A stretch of 64,000 bases of DNA from Bagarius yarrelli (Eukaryota > Chordata > Actinopteri > Siluriformes > Sisoridae). Below the pieces are notes generated by a model. That model saw nothing but the letters and a program-made list of their open reading frames with translations, was not told the origin of the DNA and did no database searches. Each line of letters opens with the position of its first letter. Position 1 is the first letter of the stretch. Where the stretch lies: assembly GCA_005784505.1 (NCBI GenBank), contig VCAZ01000046.1:1678001-1742000 (forward strand). Direction: 5' to 3'. A program made the translations under genes and the position numbers. Shown piece after piece: positions 45,239 through 56,439 of this stretch.

Positions 45239-45280
<42 letters not shown>
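45221..45280. repeat. TA array
   Basis: TA tract interrupted once by ATTAAACA, about 55 bases, at the left side of a stretch ending in a Ty3/gypsy remnant. Confidence 0.9.
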
Positions 45281-45287
<7 letters not shown>

Positions 45288-45299
45288 ATATAAAACAGA

Positions 45300-45689
45300 T
45301 ATATATAATGGCACAACTAGTTTCGTGGTCATTATAGGTATAATTGACAAGCTGATCCTATCAGGACTTCCTCACCATGCAGGACTGAGAGCAGACCTAC
45401 TCCGTGCACACAGTGCATGAACGTCATCACGGTTCAGTTGCAGCACGCCCCAGACCGAAATTTTTAACCAGACTGCTCCTCTGGAACGCCCCCAAGATCA
45501 CAAACGACTTTTCCACCTCACTAAACCTACCGATCTCTCCGGGTGTATGACCCTCAAGTCCGTAGAAAAACTCATGTGTATAAACGACCTAAATCTTTAA
45601 CCTACAGCTTTTTTATATTGTTAATATGCAGTTTAACTTTTCACAGTAAAGCAGCGTAGAGGACACAGTCACGGACTGAGGGTTCCCTA
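45300..45689. other. Unannotated, possibly retroelement-derived segment
   Basis: GC-balanced stretch between the TA array and the integrase remnant. It may belong to the same old retroelement but carries no recognisable domain. Confidence 0.3.
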
Positions 45690-45935
45690 TTCACATGCAG
45701 AGTCTGAAGAGACTTTTAAAAAGATTGCGGGTCATTGTAAGCCTGTACTTGGGTACCACCCTCAAGCCAACGGTCAACTACCGCTACAAACTAGGCTCTC
45801 TGGCAGTTTCTAAGCCACTCGCTGCTACAACTGCAGTGAAGATGAGTTGGCTCACTTCCTACCCTGGGCTCAAAATGATGTTTTTTCCATGTGCTGTAAT
45901 ATCAGCTGCTGTTGTTTTACTAAAACCGCACAGAC
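45690..45935 (+). mobile_element. Ty3/gypsy LTR-retrotransposon integrase remnant
   Basis: A VSL-x-x-G stretch, then after a frame change YHPQANGQ, then further on HFLPWAQND: in order, the integrase core motif and the downstream FLPWAE-type motif of Ty3/gypsy pol. Frameshifts and stops separate them, so the copy is dead. No long terminal repeat was recognised nearby. Described only as a broken fragment. Confidence 0.65.
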
Positions 45936-47049
45936 AGTAGCCCTCATACGGGAATAACGAACAATGAAAGACTTGGAAACATCTAGAAAAAAAGACCAAT
46001 GATGGAAACTTCAGGGATCTTATCGAGTGTGACTCTCATGTCATGTCACGTCATATCATGTCACAAGTTCTTTTTAAAGCAGGCTAGTCCTTATGTTTAT
46101 CATAGCTGTTTTTGATCCATTTAATCTATGTCAAGCTTCATTCATATAAATTAAATATTTAATGGGGTTTTTTTTATATTAAATGTAATAAAAATAAGGA
46201 CGTACAGTTGATGTGTTTATTTGTTATGAAAATAAAAGTGTTTCTGCAATTGGTTGCTTACGTTATCATGAGTCTTCAGCTTTTTAAAAGGTAAGTTTTT
46301 AATTTACGTAGGTTGCGTAAGGTTAAGAATGTTATCATGTTATCATATTATTGTCAACCTGTTTAGTTTTTTTTTTTGTGGTTGTTGTTATTCCGTAATC
46401 ATACTGATATTAATTAGTTTATGATTTGCTAGTTCACTTTAATAGAAATGCGCCGACAGTCAGTACCGGTTGTATGAGTGAGTCTTGCACTGTATTGGTT
46501 GTTTTTATGTGTTGTTTTTACAAGTTATTGTTGCTAACAACAAAAAGCTAACAACAATAAGCACCAGCTCTGTCCATAGATTATCTGACCTAATTTTCGT
46601 TTGTGTTTCTTAATCAAGTAATGCCCAAGAGCCAAATCTGGCGTTTGCCAATGGACCAATACTACAAACCAAGCAAAAAAAGGTAGCCAGCATCATCACT
46701 AGAACAGTGAGTACAGCTAGCAAAGGTACACCTAATTGTGGTGATTAATAATACACTGTACATTTAATCGTTAAGACTAAATCTCTTAGTATAGCCAACG
46801 TAAAGTCTGCAGTAACGTATATTTATATCTTTGCAGAAGAAGAACATATTGTTATTGCCAAAAACTACTAGGAAAAAGTTTAGGATCTGGCAACCAAACC
46901 AAATTATTTCCATTAAGTCTATAAACATGATCAATAAATAAATACCAGACAGAAATGAACCTGAATAAAGAAAAATGGTGACTGATTCTGTCCTCAGTAA
47001 ACGATTTGTACTTGTTCTATGGACACTGAGGTCAGTTTACTCGAATGGA
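45936..47049. other. Unannotated AT-rich segment
   Basis: Includes a CATGTCATGTCA-type patch at 46037-46062 and short T-runs. No gene or dispersed element recognised. Confidence 0.5.
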
Positions 47050-47433
47050 TAAGCAGTTTGTTACTGTCACAGGTTACAGATCAATTTATTTCAATTGTAA
47101 TAACTAGTTTAACTTTTTATTTACTTTATATAAGTCAAGCAACTGATTACATTTTATTACTTTTTCGTAACTAGGTGAATATTTTACCCTAAATTGTATT
47201 CAAACATTTATTTATTTAGTCATAGTCTAAAGCTTTCAGTGCCAATGTGGATTAATGTAAATAGCAGACATGGTGTGATGTGCATTCAAACTAATGATCA
47301 GAATAACACCGTTTTAAAAAACAGCTTCAGCAAAAGACATCATACCAATCACAAACAGGCAATTCATTACAAATTTATTCTAAGTAACTGTAACAAATTA
47401 CTGTTACATCTAACTAGTTACTCCCCAACACTG
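47050..47433. mobile_element. Candidate MITE with GTAACTAGTTACTCCCC terminus
   Basis: The right edge TAACTAGTTACTCCCCAACA CTG is the inverted form of the CAGTGTTGGGGAGTAACTAG terminus seen in many teleost elements, preceded by TAACTGTAACAAATTACTGT. The left side carries GTAATAACTAGTTTAAC and GATTACATTTTATTACTT, consistent with subterminal sequence. Left boundary and target duplication uncertain. Confidence 0.5.
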
Positions 47434-47704
47434 GATAAAACATACTTTATTAACTATAATAGATAAAACATACATAAAAATAAAACAACATAAAATGTAA
47501 GTAAAAGGTGAATCAGATAATTATTTTTTTGTCATTGCATAATTAAGACAGATCTAAAAAATTCTATAGCTCTTTTTAATTCTAGATACAATCTATCGAG
47601 GTTCTCATCCTGTGAAGTAGTATAGGGACGCGTTAGAAAACCGCAATGCAATCAAATAAAAACTTTTCAAGAAAAATATTGGGCAGTGTTTTTATTCACG
47701 TCTT
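47434..47704. other. Unannotated AT-rich segment
   Basis: Short unique AT-rich DNA between two mobile elements. Confidence 0.5.
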
Positions 47705-48066
47705 TAATCTTCTTCTTCTTCTTCTTCTCCTCTCGGCTGTTCCCTTTTAGGGGTCGCCACGGCGAATCATCTGTCTCCACCTAACCCTATACTCTACATC
47801 CTCTTCACTCACACCCACTAACTTCATGTCCTTGTTTAACACATCCATATACCTCCTCTTTGCCTTCTGCCTGGTACCTTCATCTCTAACATGCCTCCTC
47901 CAATATATTTGCTATTCCTTCTTTGTACATGTTCCCCTGATGAACTCGTTCCTAATCCTGTTCAACTTCGTCACTCCCAAAGAAAACCTCAACATCTTCA
48001 GCTCTGCTACTTCCAGCTCTGCCACCTGCCTCTTCCCCAGCGCCACTGTCTCTAAACCATACACTT
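47705..48066 (-). mobile_element. RTE-type LINE fragment, ORF2 C terminus
   Basis: On the minus strand a frame reads YGLETVALGKRQ, then LEVAELKMLRFSLGVTKL and RIRNEFIRG, typical of the C-terminal part of RTE-clade ORF2. After a deletion it continues with KRRYMDV, DMKLVGV and WRQMIRRGDP before a stop. It ends in a GAAGAAGAAG trinucleotide tail, usual for RTE-like 3' ends. Severely 5' truncated. Confidence 0.7.
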
Positions 48067-48239
48067 AATCACGATTTTGTTTAAACACTTGTAGTGCACA
48101 GAAAATGGCCGACGATTTTTTCCCTCTGATTACCTGCTAAATCCCCTGTTGGCTTTCATTAGATCTTCATGTTAAGTCAAACCCCACTTTGGATGCCGAA
48201 AGAAACAACCTAAGTAAAAGAAAAAGCCTATAATGGGCA
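48067..48239. other. Unannotated noncoding segment
   Basis: Short unique stretch between a LINE fragment and an enhancer-like block. Confidence 0.5.
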
Positions 48240-48700
48240 GAGATGTCAGGTTGAGCTCTGTTGAAGGGCAGACTAGCCTACTTGTCGTATGAGCCGTCGT
48301 CCCCTTAAGTCATTTAGCTTTAATTTCCACATCTGATAGCACAAAGAATAGTCCCAGTAACAGCGATAATCCTAACATTGGCCAGAGCTAAAAATAATAC
48401 GTTTTTGATGTTAAGAGACCGAGGTTTGTTCTCCCAAGTCATTAGTTGAGATTCCCATTACCGCCTCCTCTATTCCCTAAAATGCGCCGCCGCTGTCGAA
48501 GCACTGGGGCACCGGTGTTCCTCTATCTTTAAAGTCACTCTCAAGAGTTGGGAGCCCACCAAAATTGTGTGTTCCTCGGAGCAATTTCGCTGTAGACTGA
48601 ACGCTTAGGCGTAACAGGTTCTAAAGAGAAGAAACAAATTGTTCTGGTGTCTTTACTGAAGGGCAATTAATGGCATCCGTGGTTATTGTCTTTTTTTATA
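48240..48700. other. Candidate enhancer-like block
   Basis: About 450 repeat-free, GC-balanced bases with GCGATAATCCTAAC, CAAGTCATTAGTTGAG and GGGCAATTAATGGC. No coding signal. Conservation hypothesised from texture. Confidence 0.35.
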
Positions 48701-49299
48701 CCTGCTTTAAACGAAAAAAGGTGAATGTGACAGATTCTTCAATAACACTGTGTATAACTGTTATATAAAAACTGTTTTTTTTTTTTTAATCTGTGAATGT
48801 TTTTTAATCAGTTTAATGCTTTAACAACCTTATTCAATCTATCTGTAATTGTACCCAAATGGATTTGGACTATATTTCTAAAAATTAAATACCGAAACAG
48901 AAAAAACTAATAATAAATCCCAAAAGGTTAACATACCAGCACAAAAACTGGTCTGGTCTGGTCTCTTTTTGACCATTTTTTCCCTTCCATTTAGAAAATG
49001 TGATCCGTTGTTAATTGATCTATTCATATTTGGTTACATCTTTTTATAACCATATGTAATTTATTTTACAAAAATAAAAAGGAATCTAGCGAACAATTTG
49101 TTTTTAATTAAGGCGGAAGTGCAAAGCAAATTTATAAGCTCTAAATGTTGTTAATAATACACTTTTCCTCACCCGTAATCCTGCCTTTTTTGTTTACTTC
49201 CTTCTTAGTTTGCAATGAATAACATTAAACTTCACAAACAAGACTTCTAACCTTGCTATCGACAGGGATAAAGATAAAAACTTTGTAGCTATAAAAGTG
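48701..49299. other. Unannotated AT-rich segment
   Basis: T-run near 48775-48787; otherwise AT-rich unique DNA. Confidence 0.5.
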
Positions 49300-49460
49300 A
49301 TCGTTTTGACAGCAGTGTTTCATCATGTGTTAGAGCAGCTCTCAGAAACACAGTATTACCCAGTGGAGCCCAGAGGGGGCTTTTCTATCTCCATGATAAA
49401 CTCATTCTGCATGATTTATTAGCAAACCACACCGCTCCGCGCAGCCCATGCACGCGGAAA
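49300..49460. other. Candidate conserved noncoding block
   Basis: Repeat-free and GC-balanced, containing TTTTGACAGCAG (TGACAG, a TALE-homeodomain core) and CTGCATGATTTATTAGC. Regulatory role inferred. Confidence 0.3.
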
Positions 49461-50638
49461 AAAAAAGCCTTTGGTTCCTCTGAAACTTTACAGGTACGAC
49501 TGACATTTTCAAACTTTGTTAAACGTATTAAGGAACTTCCTGCATAAAGTCTGATCAGGAAATCGAGCTCGGAAGTTTTTAAACACGCTCATGCACTGTA
49601 AGGGGCGGAAAAGTGACGCGGAGAAAATGAGCATTTCCCTGTGTGAATAAACCTCACAACGAATCTCATTCATCATATTATCATATTCAAGTGTACAAAC
49701 ACTCAGACTCCACTTTACACAGCGTATTTGGTAAAGCGCTCAGTGTGTCTTCATATTAATCACTATTCTTCGATCAATGGAACATACCACCTCTTTTTCT
49801 CCAGAGTGTTCTCCAGCCAAAGTGACCTTGGAGTGGCTGTTCTGAGACCAGCAAAGCTGTCATATTACATCAGCTTTGCTCCACTCGCCGGTGCTCCTCG
49901 GAGCCCAGCCCTGGCACCTGATTGCACCGAACAACACTAGCATCGCTTTTATTCCTCCAACATCCATCTGCTGTGATTCTAATCAGAGCTTTGATTCTTA
50001 TTTTAGCCATCCATATGTGTATGAGCAGACATTCGCTTACAAATTATCCCTAGATTTTTCATCAAAGTTTGTGCTCCTAACAGACGTCTGTGTCGTCTAC
50101 AAGATTTTGTTTGCAAATGTATGCAAATTTCTGACAGTCTGGAATAAAAAGCACACTTAGTCCAACACATCACGTTACATTATGCCGGAGGATGAAATAT
50201 ATCAATTACGTGATCGGTTTAATGACCCAAAAAGTCTGGAGACAAATTTCTAATCATGATACAACTCAATTGATGTCACTCAAGCAGTGACAGGAGGTTA
50301 GTATGTGAAATGATAACTGGCAGGTTCACAGTGTCCATGTATTTGATTTCTCAGTTTTATCTGCAGAAAGTGGAGTAGAGAATGAATTTGCTAGTCCATC
50401 ACAGGAAAAATCATTCTGCACAAGTAGAAGCGAATACTTTAAATGTTATTCCAGAATAATAAAATACTTTACTGCTTATTTTACCAGAGTGAACCGGTTT
50501 AGGATAAAATGACTAAAGTTTACTGCACTATAAATAGTATTTGCTTGACAAAACAGAAAACACCTTTTATTGGATAATATCATGATCATATCTAATATGT
50601 AGATATATAAAAAATGACTTAAAATGTTTAAATGAGAG
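49461..50638. other. Unannotated noncoding segment
   Basis: Unique DNA. Frames at 49728-50160 lack known features. No repeats recognised. Confidence 0.5.
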
Positions 50639-50860
50639 GGTGGAGATGACAGCTAAGTCCATCTGTCCTGGCCTGAAAGTTTGATTCCTGGCTCCAGTCT
50701 GAGTCTGTAGAGTTTGCATGTTAACCCCATGCTTTAATGGGTACTTTACTTTTCTTCTCTAGTTTAACGACACACATTGAGGGCCGTTTGGCATCTCTAA
50801 ATTGTTAGTAGTGTGTAAATGGGTGTAAGTGTGTGATTGTGCCCTGCGACCGGCTGTCAC
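50639..50860 (+). mobile_element. SINE-C, 5' part of a split copy
   Basis: Decayed tRNA-like head (GTGGAGATGACAGCTAAGTC), GTTTGATTCCTGGCTCCAG (B-box region), GTAGAGTTTGCATGTTAACC, the region aligned to the core (CATTGAGGGCCGTTTGGCAT, CTCTAAATTGTTAGTAGTGT), and GATTGTGCCCTGCGACCGGC. It is interrupted by the hAT-like element and resumes at 51347. Confidence 0.75.
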
Positions 50861-51346
50861 TAGGGCTGTGTAAAAATATCCATACAGCGATTTTTTTTTT
50901 CCCAAAATAGAGTAATCAATATTATAATGTCTAGTATCAATACATATTTAACTTATGTATGTTTATATAGGTGGGGAAGTGATATTAAGGTGTTGGACTG
51001 CTAATTGGAAAATCAGGGTTCGATTCCCAGCACCACCAAGTTACCACTGTTGGGCCCCTGAGCAATTTCTAACCCCCAATTTCTCCGCTGTATAAAGAAA
51101 ATAAATTAAAGTTGTTCTGCAAAAGGGTGTCAACCAAATGCCATACATGTAAATGTAATGAAAATCCTCAGTGTGTGTCAAATGACTTCTTCTCCACTCC
51201 ATTGTTTCAGAAGCAAACATGGTGGAAAAAATGGCGCCTCCTTGTTGTATTTTTAGTTAATTGTTTTACGTTTTATTTTATTTAAACTATTGCAATGTAT
51301 TAAGGTGTACATGAATCGTGAGGCCTTTTTCAATACACAACCCTAG
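50861..51346. mobile_element. hAT-like element splitting a SINE-C
   Basis: Inverted termini TAGGGCTGTGTAAAAAT (left) and, on the minus strand, CTAGGGTTGTGTATTGAAAA (right). Flanks CTGTCACT and TTGTTGCT are a possible diverged 8-bp target duplication (5 of 8 matching), and the two halves of SINE-C continue on either side. Without its own nested SINE-A it would be about 300 bp and has no transposase. Confidence 0.7.
50971..51160 (+). mobile_element. SINE-A nested inside the hAT-like element
   Basis: Complete order: head GTGGGGAAGTGATATTAAGG, TGTTGGACTGCTAATTGG, a perfect B-box GGTTCGATTCC (51017-51027), AGCACCACCAAGTTACCACT, GTTGGGCCCCTGAGCAA, TGTATAAAG, and tail GGGTGTCAACCAAATGCCAT, ATGTAAATGTAATG. 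It is the innermost and therefore youngest layer of the nest. Confidence 0.85.
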
Positions 51347-51455
51347 TTGTTGCTCATTCCAGCATGTTTTCCAGTTTGACTCCCCCTGGGATACACTCCA
51401 GACTCCCTGCAGCCCTGTGTAGTGATAAGTGGTAAGAAAAGGATGGATGGATAAA
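51347..51455 (+). mobile_element. SINE-C, 3' part of the split copy
   Basis: CTCCCCCTGGGATACACTCC, AGACTCCCTGCAGCCCTGTG and TAGTGATAAGTGGTAAGAAA lead to the GGATGGATGGATAAAT tail (about 51440-51455), completing the copy that starts at 50639. Confidence 0.75.
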
Positions 51456-51999
51456 TACATATGTAAACAAACAAACAAGGTTAATATTTTAAGCTTGAGA
51501 AGTCATTTCTTTTACTGTTGTGCTTAAAAGTATTTCAAGAAGCCGGACCATTCTATAACGACGAACGCCACTGCAACGATATCCATTCAACTCGATATTT
51601 TTATAAATGACACATCTTAAAAAACGCCACTATAATCAACTGCATGCGTCTTCGCAGGATCTGGTCTTCAGATTGAAAGCATTAATTCAGTAAAAAAATA
51701 AAAAAAAATAAATAAAAAAAGAGTAGGAATTTATGCTTTAGATTCTTGTTTCAGTTATGTAATAATACATGTGTGGTGGAATATCTGACAAAATGTTTAT
51801 ATAAAATAAACATTTCCCAATAAATCTTAAGACATAGAGTATAATAACCGCTCTATAAATAAAAATATGATTAGAACTAACACCACCTTCTCCAGCTTGG
51901 TGCTGAGGGATTACTCATCCATCCTGCATGACTAAAGGAGGTAAAACACCAGCATTGTTACTGCACGCTGACAGCTTCCACCGCCTGCACGTCCATGTT
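51456..51999. other. Unannotated AT-rich segment
   Basis: A-rich low complexity near 51691-51721; otherwise unique DNA. Confidence 0.5.
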
Positions 52000-52280
52000 G
52001 TTGCTTTTTTAACCGTCTTGTTGGCTGTGATGGTGTGATCGACCACCCAGCCAAGTGAAGAATGAAAGGCCTGCCAAAGATCTGTCTGGCACCCAGCTCT
52101 GTTTCTCTCCTGCTGAATGTGTCTCCACTGTGGAGGAGTAGAGACCTCGGGCCATTACTGTACCTTCAGTGTGACTTTCGCCTAATCTCAGCCTTTCAGG
52201 TGCGAATGACTTTGATTTAAGCAGTCACGCTAGCAAGGAGAAGCGCTCGGTCACGTGCAGGAAACTTAACATGATGTAGG
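52000..52280. other. Candidate conserved noncoding block
   Basis: Repeat-free, GC-balanced stretch immediately left of a full-length SINE-A. Contains AATCTCAGCC and TTTGATTTAAGCAGTCACGC. Regulatory role inferred. Confidence 0.3.
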
Positions 52281-52475
52281 TTTACATTTACATTAACAGC
52301 ATTTGGCAGACGTCCTTATCCGGAGCGACTTCCATTTATCTCATTTACACAACTGAGTAATTGGAGGGTAAGGGCCTTGCTCAGGGGCCCAGCAGTGGTA
52401 GCTTGGGGGAGCTGAGAATCGAACCCTCTTCGAGTTGGTAGTCCAACATCTTAACCATGAGCCACCACTTCCCCA
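52281..52475 (-). mobile_element. SINE-A, full length
   Basis: Inverted tail TTTACATTTACATTAACAGC, ATTTGGCAGACGTCCTTATC, CGGAGCGACTTCCATTTATC; then ACAACTGAGTAATTGGAGGG, GGCCTTGCTCAGGGGCCCAG, inverted B-box GAATCGAACCC, TAGTCCAACATCTTAACCAT and GAGCCACCACTTCCCC. One of the best-preserved copies in the window. Confidence 0.9.
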
Positions 52476-55220
52476 GATCTGAGTTACAACATGAAACGTT
52501 TTATATATATATATAAATAGATATAAGGTTATATATATTTATCACATGGTAGGAGCACGTAATAAATTGCAAATGTGTCCATGTTGAATAGAAAGAAGCA
52601 GCAAACGAACGGTAAGTGAAAATGTTTAGAAATATCAAGTGCTAAAAATGGTGTAGCGGAGGAGAAAAATAAAACTCTTTAGAGGAATAAGAAATTTTTT
52701 GTGGCTGGGTCAGCTGACCTCTCTCTTTTGCTTTCCCTATGCATCCTTTCCTCAGTCACACTATTCTTCTCTCCTCTCTATGCCCGGCCCCAGCGCCTCA
52801 AGGTAATGAAGTGAGCAGTTGTCGCAGTTAAGAAGAGGGAAAAAAATGCAGTGAAGTTTCAATTGTTCGGCAGCGAGTTGCTCCTGTGGGGACTGAGCTG
52901 GGAACCTCGCAACGCTTCGTTAAGTTTAAGAAGGCAGATTAATAAAGCATAAATCCAAGTTAATACGACAACCCACGAATCCTCGTCACCTTTTTGTGGT
53001 GGATCTCACACCGTGAGTCCGGGGGGGCGTGGGTACAGCGCGGCATTTAAAAGCTCTACGCCAAAGGAGGAGGAGGAGGAAAACAAACAGGTGGGCAAAA
53101 CATCGACGGGCCTCGGCTGAGAACGCTCGCAGTCAGTCTATCTACACACACCCCACACAGAGACTGGAGATCCTTTTCTACCCAAATTCGTTTTCTCTCT
53201 CTCTCTCTCTGTATCTTATTCACCTGAAGCTAGCCGCAGTTTTTATTGACTTGCATGAGGTTAATCCTTAGTGTTTTGCCTGCAATCCATTGGAATAAAA
53301 ATCTAATCATTAATGAGTTTATAATTCTGTGCCGCTTACAATCAGCGACACGCAACACTTTAAAATTTGTTTACGGATATGAACATGTGATTGACATATA
53401 TTCTTTGGGTCATGTGGTAGGTTAAGGAAAGACGGACAGAGGAATAGGGTGCAGGGTGAAAGCGAGGTGCTGATGTTTTCAAGGACGTCTGGTGGCTCTG
53501 GTACTGTTGAAAAGAAGGAATATATTAACCAGGACGACTTCCATTTTATGTTCCAGAAGCATAAAGACGTCAAGCCATTTCATTACTCCGTTTTCGTGAA
53601 TGGCGAAAGCTAATTTGACTTGGGAGAAGGTGCTCTGTGAGGTCAAAATAATGCCACAACAAGCACGGAAATGGGCCACCGTAAAAATAACCTACTAGCA
53701 AGAACAAAACTTTTTTTCAAACTCAAAGTGCTCTTTTTTTTTTCCAGGACAGAGAACAGCGGCGTGACTTGACAGCGTGAGCCTATTTAGAAAAACAACC
53801 GATTAGACTGTGTGTGATGAAAAATAACAGCTGGACAAAAATATCTTTTAACTCCTCTTAATAGATTAGAACAAATAAATAGAATAGAAAATCCTCTTTA
53901 ACCATCAAGGACTTGGGGGAGTTTTAACAAGTTTCCTTTTCCTAATACAATCACACATCACACCTGTTATTACAAGCCATTTACACCAAGATGTTTTTTT
54001 TTAATTTTGTTACGTTAAGGAAACACAATGAAACTTAGCACCAAATAAAAGCACGCCTTTCCTCTCGTCTTTGCTGTTTAGGACATGGAGGCATGACACT
54101 CCCTCTGTTCGGAGGCATGCTGACATGAGACTCAAGTGTTCAACTATAATTAACCCTGGACTACCTCCAGCGCAGGTAAGGGGGGGGGGGCTGGGGGGTG
54201 GAGCAGAGTGCCAACCTGTCTGCCAGACGGTATCCATTCCCCACTAGTGCGTTCGGCATGGGAGTTGCTTTGACACTCTGTGCTTTCCTCAACCCCACAG
54301 TGTCAGAACAAAGCCCCATTCCAGCAAACCCCATCTGCATTATTGTTATACGATCAACACTATAGCGGTTCTCAATGTGTTAGAGTGGGTTAAATTTCAT
54401 TTGCACTACAAAAACAATAAACGGGCCCCAAAACAGCATAAAGCATAGAGACGTGTACTGTAGCGCCACTCACAGAGGAGAAATTAACAGGAAAGATACA
54501 ATACCAATCACTCATATCAGTCATACATATACAGAACTAAGGGCTCATCTGAGATGGATACTGTATATTTAGACGAAGAAAAAAATGATAATTATTTTTT
54601 TTTATTTTTTATTTTTTTTCCTGTAAAATAACTTTTTTAATTAAAACTGTTTATATGATATATTTAGATAAATAAAATACTATTAAAATAATTCAAAACA
54701 ATTTTTTAAAATCATTTATGACTTTTTTTTATATTGGATTTTAAGGTTTAACACACACAAAAAATCCATATAGTTTGCCGAAAACAAGAGAGCAGACACG
54801 GGGTTAAAATATATACAAAAATACAAAATAAAAAGGGCAAAAAACATAAACATTTGCTAGTTATGACTATATACACACACAGGAACATGACAATTTCTAA
54901 TTAAATGTGAAAAAAGTGAGATCATTTCACATAGCGTTTCAGATTGTGAAGACTCCCGTTGTTGGAACTGATGGAAACTTTTAATTCGGGGGATTAATTT
55001 TAGGGAATTATTGCCAACGTGGTGTAATAGTGTAACGGTAGTGTGTGTGTTGCAAAAAAAAATTCTTTTTATGGAATTTGGAAATTCAATAAAAAATACA
55101 CTACCTTAACGTCCACCTTCATGTCTTCTTGGAATAAATGGAAAGGTGATGAAAAATCGAGTGAATATTTCCATTTGTTAGTTTACTGAATATATATAAC
55201 CAACAAACTGATTTAAATTA
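52476..55220. other. Unannotated noncoding segment
   Basis: Unique DNA holding a TA patch (52501-52518), a balanced stretch at 52800-53150 that could be regulatory (AGATTAATAAAGCATAAATC), a CT tract (53194-53210), a G-run at 54180-54199 and T/A-rich low complexity at 54590-54740. No gene; frames at 53029-53271 and 53319-53679 carry no recognisable domains. Confidence 0.45.
54180..54199 (+). repeat. Poly-G run with quadruplex potential
   Basis: Eleven G residues, CT, then GGGGGG and, after T, GG: closely spaced G-runs compatible with a quadruplex. Confidence 0.7.
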
Positions 55221-55348
55221 GGAAGTGGTGGCTTGGTGGTGAAGGAGTTGGACCGATACCAGAAAGACCCCCGATTGCTCAGTTGTATAAAAGAGATAAA
55301 TGTAAATGGCTCTGGATAAGGAAGTCTGCCAAATGCCATAAATGTGAA
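55221..55348 (+). mobile_element. SINE-A with internal deletion
   Basis: Head GGAAGTGGTGGCTTGGTGGT and GAAGGAGTTGGACC, then a jump straight to CCCCGATTGCTCAGTTGTAT, AAAAGAGATAAATGTAAATG and tail GCTCTGGATAAGGAAGTCTG, CCAAATGCCATAAATGTG. The B-box and CACCACCAAGC body are deleted. Confidence 0.85.
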
Positions 55349-55559
55349 CTGTCATTGGGTTTTTTCATTTTTTATTGATTTATTTGATTCACTCTGTTTT
55401 AAGGCATTGGAGAAAAAATGAACTTGTATTAAGGATCAACTGTTTATAGAAGTTGTTTTAACTTCTCTCTTTATTTGGGGGGTCGGGTTTTAAATTCCAG
55501 GCTTTGTAAAATATCACAGAATCAGTAATGTGTTTCTAGTGGTCATTTATTTTTTTTAT
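55349..55559. other. Unannotated AT-rich segment
   Basis: Short unique AT-rich DNA. Confidence 0.5.
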
Positions 55560-55680
55560 AGGTAGTGCCAATCGCATTTGTTTGCTCCAGTGCTGCATCT
55601 GGCTGCGGTGCAAACGATTATTGTTTTCTTAACATGCCAGTCTTGGCTTGGCATATGTTACTAACAGCCATTGTTTAAGC
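55560..55680. other. Candidate enhancer-like block
   Basis: Repeat-free. Contains two ATTGTT SOX-type cores, and a symmetrical TGCCAGTCTTGGC / TTGGCA arrangement resembling NFI half-sites, plus GCAAACGATTATTG. Function inferred from motifs only. Confidence 0.35.
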
Positions 55681-56146
55681 CATGGCTATTGTGTAAAATC
55701 CAGCAGTTTCATACGGAACAAGGAGGAACTAAAGAACCTTCTACTCCTTATTGTTTTGTTTATGTGTCTGTCAGGGAAGATGTGCACTGGATTAGAGAAA
55801 TGAGACTGTGTTTAGAAAAAAAAGAAGAGTTTTCAGTTCAATCAACAAAAAGTTTTATAGAAACAGACTGTGCGGGCAAAGATTTATAATATTTAACCGC
55901 ATATTTTATCATGAGCGAGAGTTTACGTAAAAATCTAAAATTCTATATATAGTAGAAGTTAAACCCGACAATATATATAAAAAGTTATATAAGTTAGCAT
56001 GACAACAGCATTAAATTATTGGTACACACATCTAGAGCCTTCTTTTGGCTACTCTTGTAAGCTACCACTATACAACTACATGGTGAGTGAAAAGTAACTA
56101 TTAAAATAAAATAAAAAATTGGTAATTAAATAGAAAAATTGTTAAA
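55681..56146. other. Unannotated AT-rich segment
   Basis: Unique AT-rich DNA; nothing recognised. Confidence 0.5.
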
Positions 56147-56338
56147 TTAAATAAAATTTTGAAATTTCAATGTACAGTAGGTACCGGTGGTGTCAACCAG
56201 TTTCCTTAAATGGCCGGAGATGCAATGCACAGTCATCTGACGGAAGATGTTTAGAATATCGCTGAGAATCTGTGCCTCCAAATCCTCCAGTGTACGAATC
56301 CTATTTCCTATCGTACATTTAGAGACTTTTCCCATCAT
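56147..56338 (-). pseudogene. Possible Tc1/mariner-type transposase C-terminal remnant
   Basis: Minus-strand open frame of 63 codons with GNRIRTLEDLEAQI, followed some 20 residues later by a LRKLVDTTG-like stretch. The spacing resembles the C-terminal ends of mariner/Tc1-type transposases (R-x-x-T-L-x-x-L-x-x-R-I). No catalytic residues are present in this piece. It could also be a chance frame. Confidence 0.3.
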
Positions 56339-56439
56339 GACTCCAGTGATACTACAAGTTCTACAGCCATTAAATATAGCCTAGTTCATTTTCCCCCCAG
56401 GCTGTAATACCCCAGAGCACAAAGTCTAAAGCGCACCGT

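Noticed and set aside
51017..51027. Perfect RNA polymerase III B-box suggesting a tRNA gene
   Set aside because: It lies in the head of a SINE-A with the usual body and tail; no complete cloverleaf can be drawn.
53730..53770. Pyrimidine tract followed by CCAG, resembling a splice acceptor
   Set aside because: No open frame or donor follows that stands out; such sites occur often by chance.
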